Origin: Acidobacteriota bacterium
GTDB lineage: Bacteria; Acidobacteriota; Thermoanaerobaculia; Gp7-AA8
Direction of reading: 5' to 3'
NCBI GenBank assembly: GCA_021325515.1
Contig: JAJPHC010000030.1
Coordinates: 142,976-206,975, forward strand
Length of the DNA: 64,000 bases
Under the pieces are notes generated by a model. It was given only the letters and a program-made list of their open reading frames with translations. It did not search any database and was not told the DNA's origin. Position 1 is the stretch's first letter. Every line of letters begins with the position of its first letter. The position numbers and the translations under genes were made by a program. Shown here in pieces: positions 1 to 8,203 of the stretch.

Positions 1-593
1 ACATCCGCCAGCCGCAGAAACGGAAAGACGAATGCGAAGAGGCCGCCGGGAGCGAGGATCCGCGCCGCCGCCGCCGCGTAATCGCTGATGTTGCCGCGCA
101 CTTCGATCCTCGCCGGGATCGCCTGGGAGTGTGCCGCCTCGGTGGCCGTCCCCGGCGGAAAATACGGCGGCGATCCGGTAACGAGATCGAAGGGCGCCAC
201 ATCGGCGAGAATCTCCGGATCGCGCAGGTCGCCCTGCCGGATCGTGAAGCGCGCCTCCAGACCGTTGTAGCGAATGCTCTTCCGCGCGAGCCGCACCGAT
301 TGCTCCTGCGCCTCGACAGTCCAGAAACGCGCTCCCGGCAAACGCCACGCCGCCACCAGCGCGACGGAGCCGATCCCCGATCCGAGGTCCGCCGCCTTCT
401 CCACTCGCGGCGCCCACTGCGAGCCGTACCAGCCGGTGATCACATCGTCGGTCGAGTAGCGATGACCCTTCGTGTATTGAAAGATGCGGTAATGGCCCGA
501 GATGTAGTCGAGCGACTCGCCATCGTCGAGCTCGACATCGCCGGGAACGCGAGGGCCGGGACGGCGCCAGCCATGGAAGTAATCGTCGGACAT
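1..593 (-). CDS. SAM-dependent methyltransferase, TrmN6/YfiC-like (3' end outside window)
   Basis: Class I SAM-dependent methyltransferase; 197 residues are visible and the C-terminus lies beyond base 1. Residues 69-75 read DLGSGIG, the SAM-binding glycine loop. A later GSPPYFPPGT segment is the (N/D/S)PPY catalytic motif of base N6-adenine methyltransferases, here with Ser first. The family includes tRNA1(Val) A37 N6-methyltransferase (YfiC/TrmN6), which would act on tRNA in the cytoplasm; the exact substrate is inferred. The ATG (593-591) shares one base with the stop of the SUI1-like gene upstream (TGATG), so the two are probably co-translated. Confidence 0.8.
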   Translation of the reverse strand, partial: MSDDYFHGWRRPGPRVPGDVELDDGESLDYISGHYRIFQYTKGHRYSTDDVITGWYGSQWAPRVEKAADLGSGIGSVALVAAWRLPGARFWTVEAQEQSVRLARKSIRYNGLEARFTIRQGDLRDPEILADVAPFDLVTGSPPYFPPGTATEAAHSQAIPARIEVRGNISDYAAAAARILAPGGLFAFVFPFLRLAD

Positions 594-913
594 CACTTCA
601 CCCGATATCCCAGCTTTCTCAACTCCGCCGCGATCGCGTCAACATGCTCGCCCTGCACCTCGATCTCGCTCCCCTTCGCGGTGCCGCCGGCGCCGCACTT
701 CTTCTTCAACGCCGCCGCGAGCTTCGACAGCGTCTCCGGTGCATGCTCGAAGCCGCTGGCCACGGTCACGCTCTTCCCCGCGCGACGCTTCTTGTCGATC
801 GTGACGCGGATCGTCTGCTTCGACGGCTCGGCATCGCGCGGCTCTTCCAGCTTCCCTTCCACGCGCAGCTTCTTCGCCAGTTCGGGATCGCTCGTCCATA
901 CGAGTTTCGTCAT
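593..913 (-). CDS. SUI1/YciH-family translation factor
   Basis: A 106-residue protein matching the bacterial YciH/eIF1 (SUI1) fold. It has a basic N-terminal half with VTIDKKRRAGKSVTVASGFE, a KKKCGAGGTAKGSEIEVQGE core and the terminal LRKLGYRVK typical of the family. Eukaryotic eIF1 controls start-codon selection; bacterial homologues bind the 30S subunit but their role is less settled. It begins at ATG 913-911 and its TGA overlaps the start of the methyltransferase by one base, making a two-gene minus-strand operon with a possible translation/RNA theme. The upstream neighbour is divergent. Confidence 0.85.
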   Translation of the reverse strand: MTKLVWTSDPELAKKLRVEGKLEEPRDAEPSKQTIRVTIDKKRRAGKSVTVASGFEHAPETLSKLAAALKKKCGAGGTAKGSEIEVQGEHVDAIAAELRKLGYRVK

Positions 914-958
914 GGGCCGTGATCTTAGCGCGGTGTATCCTGCGGCGTTCGTTCACCC

Positions 959-965
959 AAGGAGG
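959..965 (+). promoter_or_regulatory. Strong Shine-Dalgarno for the M16 peptidase
   Basis: AAGGAGG sits four bases before ATG 970. It decides the start against an in-frame upstream ATG at 919, which would put 17 residues in front of an otherwise clean signal peptide. Confidence 0.75.
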
Positions 966-969
966 ATTC

Positions 970-2466
970 ATGCGATTCATTCGCATCACGATCGGACTCC
1001 TGCTCCTCGCCTTCAGCGCGACCGCGCAGGATCTCGCCTCATTCGAAAAGAAGATCACGGTCAGGAAACTCGACAACGGTCTCACCGTGATCATCATGGA
1101 GCGCCACGATGCGCCGGTGTTCTCGTACGCCACCGTTGTGAATGCCGGCTCGGCGCAGGACACACCCGGCAGCACAGGCCTCGCGCACATGTTCGAGCAC
1201 GAGGCATTCAAGGGCACCGACACGATCGGCACGACCGACTACGCGGCTGAGAAAGCCGCGCTGGAACAGGTCGAGAAGGCGTATGCCGCATACGACAGCG
1301 AGCGCCGCAAGCCGGTGGGCCGCGACGACGCCAAGGTCGCGCAGCTCGAGAAAGCCTGGAAGGATGCGATCGCCGCGGCCGGCAAGTACGTCGTGCCGAA
1401 CGAATACTCGAAGATCGTCGATCGCGCCGGCGGCGCAGGCATGAACGCCTTCACCGCGCCCGACATGACGGTCTTCTTCTTCTCGATGCCGTCGAACCGG
1501 CTCGAGCTCTGGGCCTATCTCGAGTCCGAGCGGTATCGCAATCCCGTCTTCCGCGAGTTCTACAAAGAGCGCGACGTCGTTACGGAAGAGCGCCGCATGC
1601 GGACGGAGAGCACGCCCGTCGGCCGCCTCGTCGAGCAGTTTCTCGAAGCGGCCTTCGTCGCCCACCCCTACCACCAGCCGGGCGTCGGCTGGGCGTCGGA
1701 TCTCCAGACGTTCAGCGCCACCGACGCCGCCGCGTTCTTCCGCAAGTACTACGTCCCGTCGAACATGGTCGTCGCACTCGTCGGCGATGTGAACACGGCC
1801 GAGGCGATGGCAATGATGGAGAAGTACTTCGGGAGGTTGCCGGCGGGACCGCAGCCGGAACCGCTGCGCACCATCGAGCCGCCGCAGAAGGCGGAGCGGC
1901 TGGTCATCCTCCATGAAACCTCGCAGCCGTATTACCTCGAGGGCTATCACCGTCCCGCCATCACCGATCCCGACAACGCGACGTACGACGTCATCTCGAT
2001 GCTGCTGTCGAACGGCCGCACGTCGCGTCTCTACAAGTCGCTGGTGCGCGACAAGCGCGTCGCCGCCGGCGCATCCGGCTTCAACGGCTTCCCGGGCACG
2101 AAGTATCCGAATCTCTTCGCGTTCTTCGCGGTGCCGACGCCGGGCCACACGCCGAACGATGTCGCGGAACCGATTCACTCCGAGATCGAGCGTCTGAAGA
2201 GCGAAGACGTGGCTAACGATGAGCTGCAGTCGGTGAAGACGCGCGCCAAGGCCGATCTGATCCGCAAGCTCGAAGGCAACAGCGGCCTCGCGCTGCAGCT
2301 CGCGATCTACCAGACCCGCTTCGGCGACTGGCGCGAGCTCTTCCGCTCCGTCGAGCGCATCGACAAGGTCACGGCGCAGGACATCCGCCGCGTCGCCGCG
2401 GGCGTGTTCACGCCGAACAATCGCACCGTCGGAGAGGTCGAGTCGGTGAAGGGAGGTGCGAAATGA
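970..2466 (+). CDS. M16-family zinc metallopeptidase, catalytic subunit
   Basis: A 498-residue exported peptidase. The start at 970 gives a signal peptide (MRFIRITIGLLLLAFSATAQ). The inverted zinc motif HMFEH lies at residues 73-77 and the third ligand is probably Glu206 (VVTEERR). The spacing is longer than the usual 76 residues because of a charged insert at about 90-140 with coiled-coil character. M16 enzymes (PqqF, pitrilysin, processing-peptidase type) degrade or process peptides, and bacterial forms of this size often work as active/inactive heterodimers. The downstream gene overlaps by 4 bp (ATGA) and looks like the inactive partner. Location is probably periplasmic. Confidence 0.9.
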   Translation: MRFIRITIGLLLLAFSATAQDLASFEKKITVRKLDNGLTVIIMERHDAPVFSYATVVNAGSAQDTPGSTGLAHMFEHEAFKGTDTIGTTDYAAEKAALEQVEKAYAAYDSERRKPVGRDDAKVAQLEKAWKDAIAAAGKYVVPNEYSKIVDRAGGAGMNAFTAPDMTVFFFSMPSNRLELWAYLESERYRNPVFREFYKERDVVTEERRMRTESTPVGRLVEQFLEAAFVAHPYHQPGVGWASDLQTFSATDAAAFFRKYYVPSNMVVALVGDVNTAEAMAMMEKYFGRLPAGPQPEPLRTIEPPQKAERLVILHETSQPYYLEGYHRPAITDPDNATYDVISMLLSNGRTSRLYKSLVRDKRVAAGASGFNGFPGTKYPNLFAFFAVPTPGHTPNDVAEPIHSEIERLKSEDVANDELQSVKTRAKADLIRKLEGNSGLALQLAIYQTRFGDWRELFRSVERIDKVTAQDIRRVAAGVFTPNNRTVGEVESVKGGAK

Positions 2467-4592
2467 GGCAGCAGGCGTTGAAGCTCAACTTGATTGCGGC
2501 AGCACTCCTCGCCGCGACGTCGCTCTTCGCGCAGGTGAAGGACTATCGCGACATCAAGACGCCGCCGATGAAGCCGTTCACCCAGGCGTCGCCGAAACGC
2601 ATCGAGCTCGCCAACGGCATGGTGATCTTCCTGATGGAAGACCACGAGCTGCCGATCATCCGCGGCTCGGCCACCATTCGCGGCGGCGAGCGCGATGTCC
2701 CCGCCAACCTCGCAGGCCTCGCCGAAATCTATGGCGACGCGTGGCGCACCGGCGGCACCGAGAAGCAGACCGGCGATCAGCTCGACGACTTTCTCGAGTC
2801 GCGCGCGGCGCACCTGGAGACGGGGGCCGACGACGACTCGAGCTCCGTGAGCATGAACGTGATGAAGGGCGACTTCGACACGGTCTTCCCTCTCTTCATC
2901 GATCTGCTGCAGCATCCGGCGTTCCGCCAGGACAAGATCGATCTGGCGAAAACGCAGACGAAGACCGGCATCAGCCGCCGCAACGATGACGCGAGCGACA
3001 TCGCGGAGCGCGAAGCGGACAAGCTGGTCTACGGCGCGAATTCCTCCTACGAGCATCAGCCCGAGTACGCCACGGTCGATGCGATCACGCGCGAATCGCT
3101 CCTCGCCTTCCACGACCGCTTCGTTCACCCGAACAACATCATCCTCGGCTTCTCCGGCGACTTCGACTCCGCCGCGATGGAGAAAAAGCTGCGCGCTGCG
3201 TTCGGCTCCTGGAAGAAAGGTCCACAGGCGCCGAAGAGCGCTCCGGCGGACATTCATCCCGCGCCGCCGGGCGTTTATACGGTATCGAAGGACGACGTCA
3301 CGCAGAGCAACGTCTATCTCGTCCACCTCGGCGTGCGCAGCGACAATCCCAATTACTACGCGATCAAAGTCTTCAACGAGATTCTCGGCGGCGGCTTCAG
3401 CGGACGTCTGATGAACGAGATCCGCACCGCGCGCGGCCTCGCCTACGGCGTCGGCGGCGGCATCGGCTCGTCGATGGATCATCCCGGCATCTTCTCCATC
3501 AGCCTCGGCACGAAGAGCGCGTCGACGGTCGAGGCGATCAACGCGACGAAGAACGTCATCACGGCGCTGCAGACCACGCCGGTGACGGCAGAAGAGCTCG
3601 CGGCCGCGAAGGACATCCTCATCAATCGCTTCATCTTCACGCGCGATTCACGCGCAAAGGTCCTCAGCCAGCGCGTCATGCTCGAGTTCTATGGCTATCC
3701 CGCCGACTGGTACGACCGTTACGTGCCGGGCGTGCAGAAGGTGACGGTCGCCGACGTGCAGCGCGTCGCGAAGCAGTACGTGCATCCGAACGAGCTCTCG
3801 ACACTGGTCGTCGGCAACGAGAAGGATTACGACAAGCCGCTGTCCACGCTCGGCAAGGTGACGCCGGTCGACATCACGATCCCCGAGCCGGGCGGCACGA
3901 AGCAGGAAACCGCGAAACCGGCCGCCGGCGACGCCGCCGAAGGACGTGCGCTGATCGAAAAGGTCCGCGCATTCGTCGGAGGAAAAGAGAAGGTCGCCGC
4001 CGTCAAGTCGACGCACGGCGTGCTGTCTCTCACGGTCAACACGCCGCAGGGCGAGATGGCCATGGAGATCGAGAGCACGACGCTCTATCCCGATCGCGAG
4101 CGCTCGACGATGCACATGCCGATGGGCGAGATGACGATGGTGATGGCGCCGGAAGGCTCCTTCGTCATCACGCCGATGGGAACGCAGGACATGCCGGGCG
4201 CGCAGAAGGAGAACATCCGGCGCGATCTGAAGCTCGAACTGCTGCCGGTGCTGATGAACATGGACCAGCCCGACTACAAGTTCGCGGCGATCGGCAGCGA
4301 GAAGATCGGCGACATCAACGCGAAGATCATCGAGATCACGGGCGCCGGCTCGACGCTGAAGTGGTGGATCGATCCGGCGACCGGACGCCTCCTGCGCAAG
4401 CAGTCGCGCGCGCAGACACCGCAGGGCCCGGCTGACGTCGTGACCGACTACGCAGAATGGAAGCCATTCGGCGGGCTCATGCTGCCGTCGAAATTTGTCA
4501 CGACGCGCAACGGGGAGAAGTTCGGAAATGGTGAATTGAAGGCGATGGAAATCAATCCGGCTGTGGATGCTTCGATGTTCGTGAAGAAGTAG
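2463..4592 (+). CDS. M16-family peptidase-like protein, inactive subunit with C-terminal extension
   Basis: A 709-residue exported protein starting within the previous stop (ATGA), which suggests translational coupling. The two M16 domains fill residues 1 to about 490. Where the HxxEH motif should be, the sequence reads AEIYGDAWRTGG, so the zinc site is lost and the protein is probably the non-catalytic partner. The last 200 or so residues form a separate domain (GRALIEKVRAFVGG, later WWIDPATGRLLRKQ) resembling lipoprotein-carrier/DUF4292-type beta sheets that bind hydrophobic ligands. This fusion is unusual for M16 and its function is inferred only. A signal peptide is evident (LIAAALLAATSLFAQ). 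Confidence 0.85.
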   Translation: MRQQALKLNLIAAALLAATSLFAQVKDYRDIKTPPMKPFTQASPKRIELANGMVIFLMEDHELPIIRGSATIRGGERDVPANLAGLAEIYGDAWRTGGTEKQTGDQLDDFLESRAAHLETGADDDSSSVSMNVMKGDFDTVFPLFIDLLQHPAFRQDKIDLAKTQTKTGISRRNDDASDIAEREADKLVYGANSSYEHQPEYATVDAITRESLLAFHDRFVHPNNIILGFSGDFDSAAMEKKLRAAFGSWKKGPQAPKSAPADIHPAPPGVYTVSKDDVTQSNVYLVHLGVRSDNPNYYAIKVFNEILGGGFSGRLMNEIRTARGLAYGVGGGIGSSMDHPGIFSISLGTKSASTVEAINATKNVITALQTTPVTAEELAAAKDILINRFIFTRDSRAKVLSQRVMLEFYGYPADWYDRYVPGVQKVTVADVQRVAKQYVHPNELSTLVVGNEKDYDKPLSTLGKVTPVDITIPEPGGTKQETAKPAAGDAAEGRALIEKVRAFVGGKEKVAAVKSTHGVLSLTVNTPQGEMAMEIESTTLYPDRERSTMHMPMGEMTMVMAPEGSFVITPMGTQDMPGAQKENIRRDLKLELLPVLMNMDQPDYKFAAIGSEKIGDINAKIIEITGAGSTLKWWIDPATGRLLRKQSRAQTPQGPADVVTDYAEWKPFGGLMLPSKFVTTRNGEKFGNGELKAMEINPAVDASMFVKK

Positions 4593-4645
4593 TACCTCAG
4601 CCCCTCACCCCTGACCCCTCTCCCCGCTTGCGGGGAGAGGGGAAC
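4593..4645. terminator. Heptamer-built 3' palindrome (CCCCTNN type) between convergent genes
   Basis: Immediately after the M16 stop TAG (4590-4592) the sequence runs in 7-base steps (CCCTCAC, CCCTGAC, CCCTCTC) and folds back: CCCCTCTCCCCGC (4615-4627), loop TT, GCGGGGAGAGGGG (4630-4642). The 13-bp arms are perfect. It lies between two convergent stops and can serve both as a terminator. It belongs to the same class of tandem-unit hairpins seen at other 3' ends in this window. Confidence 0.75.
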
Positions 4646-4658
4646 GTGGTCGCCATCG

Positions 4659-4856
4659 TCACCCTTTCGCCTGAATTTCCTTCAACAGTCTCGCAAGCAC
4701 GACCGTAATCTCGTGCAGCGAATGAATCACTCCGACCTGGAATGCCGTGGGGGCTTCGCCCGCCGCACATCCGCAGAAGTTGCAGGGCGCGCCGCGGCCG
4801 CCATCGTGCTGCTCGAGCGTGTGGCCGCACGCACAACTGTCTTTCGCGAGTTGCAT
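4659..4856 (-). CDS. Small cysteine-rich putative zinc-binding protein
   Basis: A 65-residue protein, MQLAKDSCACGHTLEQHDGG onward. Residues 8-12 (CACGH) and 25-30 (CNFCGC) give a likely Cys/His metal site, followed by an amphipathic helix (VVLARLLKEIQAK). The start is chosen because AGGAGGTGA on the minus strand (4863-4871) lies just before ATG 4856. I do not recognise a named family; a treble-clef or zinc-ribbon mini-protein is the best description. It ends convergently with the M16 gene across a perfect hairpin, and its 5' end is divergent from the Asp-box lipoprotein with only 30 bp between them. Confidence 0.65.
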   Translation of the reverse strand: MQLAKDSCACGHTLEQHDGGRGAPCNFCGCAAGEAPTAFQVGVIHSLHEITVVLARLLKEIQAKG

Positions 4857-4886
4857 GATCGTCACCTCCTCAATGTCTGGAGGAGG

Positions 4887-7253
4887 ATGATAATCAAGCT
4901 CGTGCGCCCCCGGTGGATCCTCATCGCTCTCCTCCTCACGTCGTGTGCGTCGCTCGACAGCCGGATCGCTGAAGACGCGCCGGAGGCCGCGGCGCAGTAC
5001 TTCGCGGCGAAGCGCGGCAACGTCGATGTCGTCGCGCGCTGGTCCGCGGCAGCGGAAGCGATTCGCGCGCGGTCGCACGGCCGTTTCGCATCCGACGCCA
5101 TCGCACGCGAGCCCTGGCAGTTCCTCGGTCCGGGCAACATCGGAGGACGAACGCGCGCGCTGCTCGTCGATCCGAACGACGGCAACACGCTGTATGCCGG
5201 AGCGGTCTCCGGCGGCGTGTTCAAGAGCTCGAACGCCGGCATCACGTGGCAGGCGATCGGCGATGCGATGAACAACCTCGCCGTCTCGACGCTCGCGATG
5301 ACTCCGGGCGATTCACGCACGATCTTCGCCGGAACCGGCGAGGGCTACTTTCGCGAAGATGTCCGCGGCACCGACGTCCCGATCCGCGGCGACGGAGTCT
5401 TCGTCACCCACGACGGCGGCGAGAGTTGGACGCAACTCGCCGCGACGAAGAACAACAGCGACTTCTACTGGATCAACAAGCTCGTCATCAGCACACACGA
5501 CCCGCGCCGCATCTACGCCGCGACGCGCAGCGGCGTGTGGCGTTCCGCCGACGCAGGAGTGTCGTGGACTCGCATCCTCGGCACCACGGCCAAAGGCGGT
5601 TGCCTCGATCTCGCGTTCCGCGGCGATACGGGCGGCGATTATCTGCTCGCGTCGTGCGGCATCTTCGATCGCGCATCGGTCTATCTCGCGAAGAACGCCG
5701 AGGGCGACGCGAAGTGGGAGGAGGTGCTGACGAGCCCGGAGATGTCGCGCACTTCGCTCGCGTTCGCGCCGTCGAATCCGTCGATCGTCTATGCGCTCGC
5801 CGCGCGCAACGCGAGCGGCGAGAGCGATCAGTCGCTGCTCGCCGTCTATCGTTCCGAACGGGGCGGCGAGGCGGGTACGTGGGTCGCGAAGCAGACGTCC
5901 ACCGGCGCCGAACCGGGATCGCTGCTGCTCATGAATCCCTATCTGGCGACGCTGCCGGAATGCAGCGAGACGCCGGCGCGCGCATCGATCAGCTCGATGG
6001 GATGGCACTGCAACACGATTGCTGTCGACCCGCTCGATCCGGATCGCGTATGGGCGGGAGGCGTCGACCTCTTCCGGTCCGACGATGGCGGCGCGTCGTG
6101 GGGCGTCGCTTCGTACTGGTGGACCGATTCGACGTCGTCCGGATTTTCGCACGCCGATCACCATGCGATCGTGTTCGATCCGCACTACGACGGCGCATCG
6201 AATCAGCGGATGTACGTGACGAACGACGGCGGCGTGTTTCGCACCGACGACGCGCGCGCCGCGGTCGCCACAGGCGCACGCGCAACCTGCGACGACAGGA
6301 ACACGTCCGTGCACTGGACCACGTTGATGCGCGACTTCGGCGCGACGCAGTTCTACCACGGCGCCGTCACCTCCGACGGCCTCACCTTCCTCGGCGGTGC
6401 GCAGGACAACGGCACACTTCTCGGCCGCTATGCGGATGGCGTCAACGGCTGGCAGATGATCTGGGGCGGCGACGGCGGCTATGTCGCCATCGATCCGCGC
6501 GACGACAGGCACTTCATCTTCCAGTCGCAGTACGGCGCACTGGTCCGCACACCGGACAGCGGCAACAAGACGACGTCGATGATGCCGAGCTTTCAGGACA
6601 AGTTTCTCTTCGTCACGCCATTCGTCTTCGATCCGCAGGACAGCAATCGCGTCTGGTGCGGCGGCACGAAGATCTGGCGCGGCTCTTCGACGGTCACGTT
6701 CTGGCTCCAGGCATCGAACGCCTTGGACGGCTCGGTGAGCGCGATCGCGGTCGATCCGGCGAATTCGTCCTTCGTGATCGCCGGCACGACGACGGGAAAG
6801 GTCTATCGCAGCGCGACCGCGAACGATGACCTGATGGCGAACTGGGCATGGACATCGCCGCGCAGCGGCTGGATCGCATCGCTGATGTTCGACGGAGGCG
6901 CGATCTACGCGACGTACGCGAATTTCGGCGGGCCGCACGTCTGGAAGTCGCTCGATGGTGCGCAGACGTGGAGCGCGATCGACGGCGATCTACCCGATCT
7001 TCCTGTACACGCGATCGCCGCCAGCCCGCTCGATCATCGCCTCTACATCGGCACGGACCTCGGCGTCTTTTCCTCGCTCGACGGCGGCGCACACTGGCTG
7101 CACGAGGACGCGCTGCCGCAGGTGATCACCGAATGGGTGCAGCCCGGCCGCGGCATGCGCGGCCCCGCGATCTACGCCTTCACACACGGCCGCGGAGTCT
7201 GGCGCACAGAGTTGACGGAGACTCCGGCAAGGCGCCGCGGGGTGGGACGATAG
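4887..7253 (+). CDS. Asp-box (BNR/sortilin-like) beta-propeller lipoprotein
   Basis: A 788-residue secreted protein. Start ATG 4887 follows GGAGGAGG closely and gives a lipoprotein signal (LIALLLTSC, Cys at 19-20). Repeated Asp-box motifs of the form S-x-D-x-G-x-x-W recur through the length, for example FVTHDGGESWTQL, WRSADAGVSWTRI, FRSDDGGASWGVA and FSSLDGGAHWLHE. These mark one or two multi-bladed propellers of the sortilin/VPS10/YCF48 superfamily, common in Acidobacteriota and Bacteroidota as surface proteins. No glycosidase catalytic residues can be assigned, so a binding or scaffold role is as likely as an enzyme. Its stop (TAG) is inside the left arm of a long palindrome. Confidence 0.85.
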   Translation: MIIKLVRPRWILIALLLTSCASLDSRIAEDAPEAAAQYFAAKRGNVDVVARWSAAAEAIRARSHGRFASDAIAREPWQFLGPGNIGGRTRALLVDPNDGNTLYAGAVSGGVFKSSNAGITWQAIGDAMNNLAVSTLAMTPGDSRTIFAGTGEGYFREDVRGTDVPIRGDGVFVTHDGGESWTQLAATKNNSDFYWINKLVISTHDPRRIYAATRSGVWRSADAGVSWTRILGTTAKGGCLDLAFRGDTGGDYLLASCGIFDRASVYLAKNAEGDAKWEEVLTSPEMSRTSLAFAPSNPSIVYALAARNASGESDQSLLAVYRSERGGEAGTWVAKQTSTGAEPGSLLLMNPYLATLPECSETPARASISSMGWHCNTIAVDPLDPDRVWAGGVDLFRSDDGGASWGVASYWWTDSTSSGFSHADHHAIVFDPHYDGASNQRMYVTNDGGVFRTDDARAAVATGARATCDDRNTSVHWTTLMRDFGATQFYHGAVTSDGLTFLGGAQDNGTLLGRYADGVNGWQMIWGGDGGYVAIDPRDDRHFIFQSQYGALVRTPDSGNKTTSMMPSFQDKFLFVTPFVFDPQDSNRVWCGGTKIWRGSSTVTFWLQASNALDGSVSAIAVDPANSSFVIAGTTTGKVYRSATANDDLMANWAWTSPRSGWIASLMFDGGAIYATYANFGGPHVWKSLDGAQTWSAIDGDLPDLPVHAIAASPLDHRLYIGTDLGVFSSLDGGAHWLHEDALPQVITEWVQPGRGMRGPAIYAFTHGRGVWRTELTETPARRRGVGR

Positions 7254-7413
7254 GACAATAGGACCTATGGGACCTATGGGACCTATGGGTGGAGGCCGTT
7301 CTCCACTGTAGGTACATAGGATGGGAGACAGGACCTATGGGGAGAACGGCCTCCACCTATAGGTCCCATAGGTCCCATAGGTCCCATACTCCCATACTCC
7401 CATCCTCCCATCC
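7244..7413. repeat. Long 3' palindrome built of 9-base units (GGGACCTAT)
   Basis: Left arm 7261-7304 and right arm 7341-7384 are reverse complements over 44 bases with one G-U-type difference; the loop is 36 nt. Each arm contains three to four GGGACCTAT/ATAGGTCCC units followed by the unique GGAGGCCGTTCTCC. Further degenerate units extend outward (GATAGGAC on the left; ACTCCCAT, CCTCCCAT on the right). The stop codon TAG of the propeller gene (7251-7253) is read from a repeat unit, and the stop of the convergent GDSL gene follows at 7416. A bidirectional terminator is the simplest role. Confidence 0.85.
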
Positions 7414-8169
7414 TCAAAAGCTGTCCGCAATCCGCCGCGCGATCAGCGCATATCCTTCGCCGCTCGGGTGAAAGCGATCCAGCGAGAGGCGGTCGTGCCA
7501 TGTGAAGAGATCGGCGGAGGGGACGATGGCGACGTTCACGTCATTCGCGAAGCGCTCCGCGAGGCGCGCGTTCCAGCGGGTCACGAGAGGTGACAGCATC
7601 GAGCCCTGCGGCGCGGAGAGGAACGGGTTGTAGAGGCCGATGATGTAGATGCGCGCCGTCGGACTGACCTCGCGCAGCTTCGCGACGATCTGCGCGAGAC
7701 GGTCGAGCACGCCGGTCATCACCGCATCGGGATCCCTTGGCGGCGCGTTGCGCCAGTCGGTGCCGCCCCAGAGATCATTGCCGCCGATCGACACCACGAT
7801 CACGTTCGACTGCGCCGCGACCTCCAGCGTGTTGTGATTCTGCAGACGCTGCAGCAGATCGTTAGTCCGCGCGCCGTCGACGGCGAGGTTCGTCGCGCGC
7901 TCGCAGGGAATCCCGCGATGGCGGAGCTCTTCGACCAGGCGTCCGCCGATGCCGAGCCCTTTGTCGTCCCCGGTGCCGCGCGCCAGCGAATCGCCGACGA
8001 TCAGCGGCACCACCTTCCCCGCCGGCGCCTTGCTCTTCACGGCGGCCGGCGCGAGATTCACCACCGTTCCGGTATCGCCGCGCAGCCACGCCGCGAAGCC
8101 GTACGCGAACACCGCCGCCGCAGCGAGCGAGGCCAGCAGCGGGAGATACCAGTAGAGAATGCGCCGCAC
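7414..8169 (-). CDS. SGNH/GDSL-family hydrolase, membrane-anchored
   Basis: About 251 residues from GTG 8169 (VRRILYWYLPLL). An ATG at 8205 in the same frame would add 12 residues and overlap the divergent gene, so the start is uncertain. One N-terminal membrane segment is followed by the SGNH blocks: VGDSLARGTG (nucleophile Ser), SIGGND (block III) and DRFHPSGEGY (Asp and His of block V). The family includes lysophospholipases, thioesterases and carbohydrate esterases acting in the envelope; substrate unknown. It converges with the propeller lipoprotein and diverges from the ABC exporter, with at most 34 bp between start codons. Confidence 0.85.
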   Translation of the reverse strand: MRRILYWYLPLLASLAAAAVFAYGFAAWLRGDTGTVVNLAPAAVKSKAPAGKVVPLIVGDSLARGTGDDKGLGIGGRLVEELRHRGIPCERATNLAVDGARTNDLLQRLQNHNTLEVAAQSNVIVVSIGGNDLWGGTDWRNAPPRDPDAVMTGVLDRLAQIVAKLREVSPTARIYIIGLYNPFLSAPQGSMLSPLVTRWNARLAERFANDVNVAIVPSADLFTWHDRLSLDRFHPSGEGYALIARRIADSF

Positions 8170-8203
8170 GCCGCTAACATAGCAGGCTGCCTGTCGCCTG
8201 AAC

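Noticed and set aside
919-969. Upstream ATG for the M16 peptidase
   Set aside because: It adds 17 residues ahead of a clear signal peptide and ignores the AAGGAGG at 959-965.
7254-7413. CRISPR array
   Set aside because: Units are 9 bases without spacers and the right half is the inverse of the left; no cas genes nearby.
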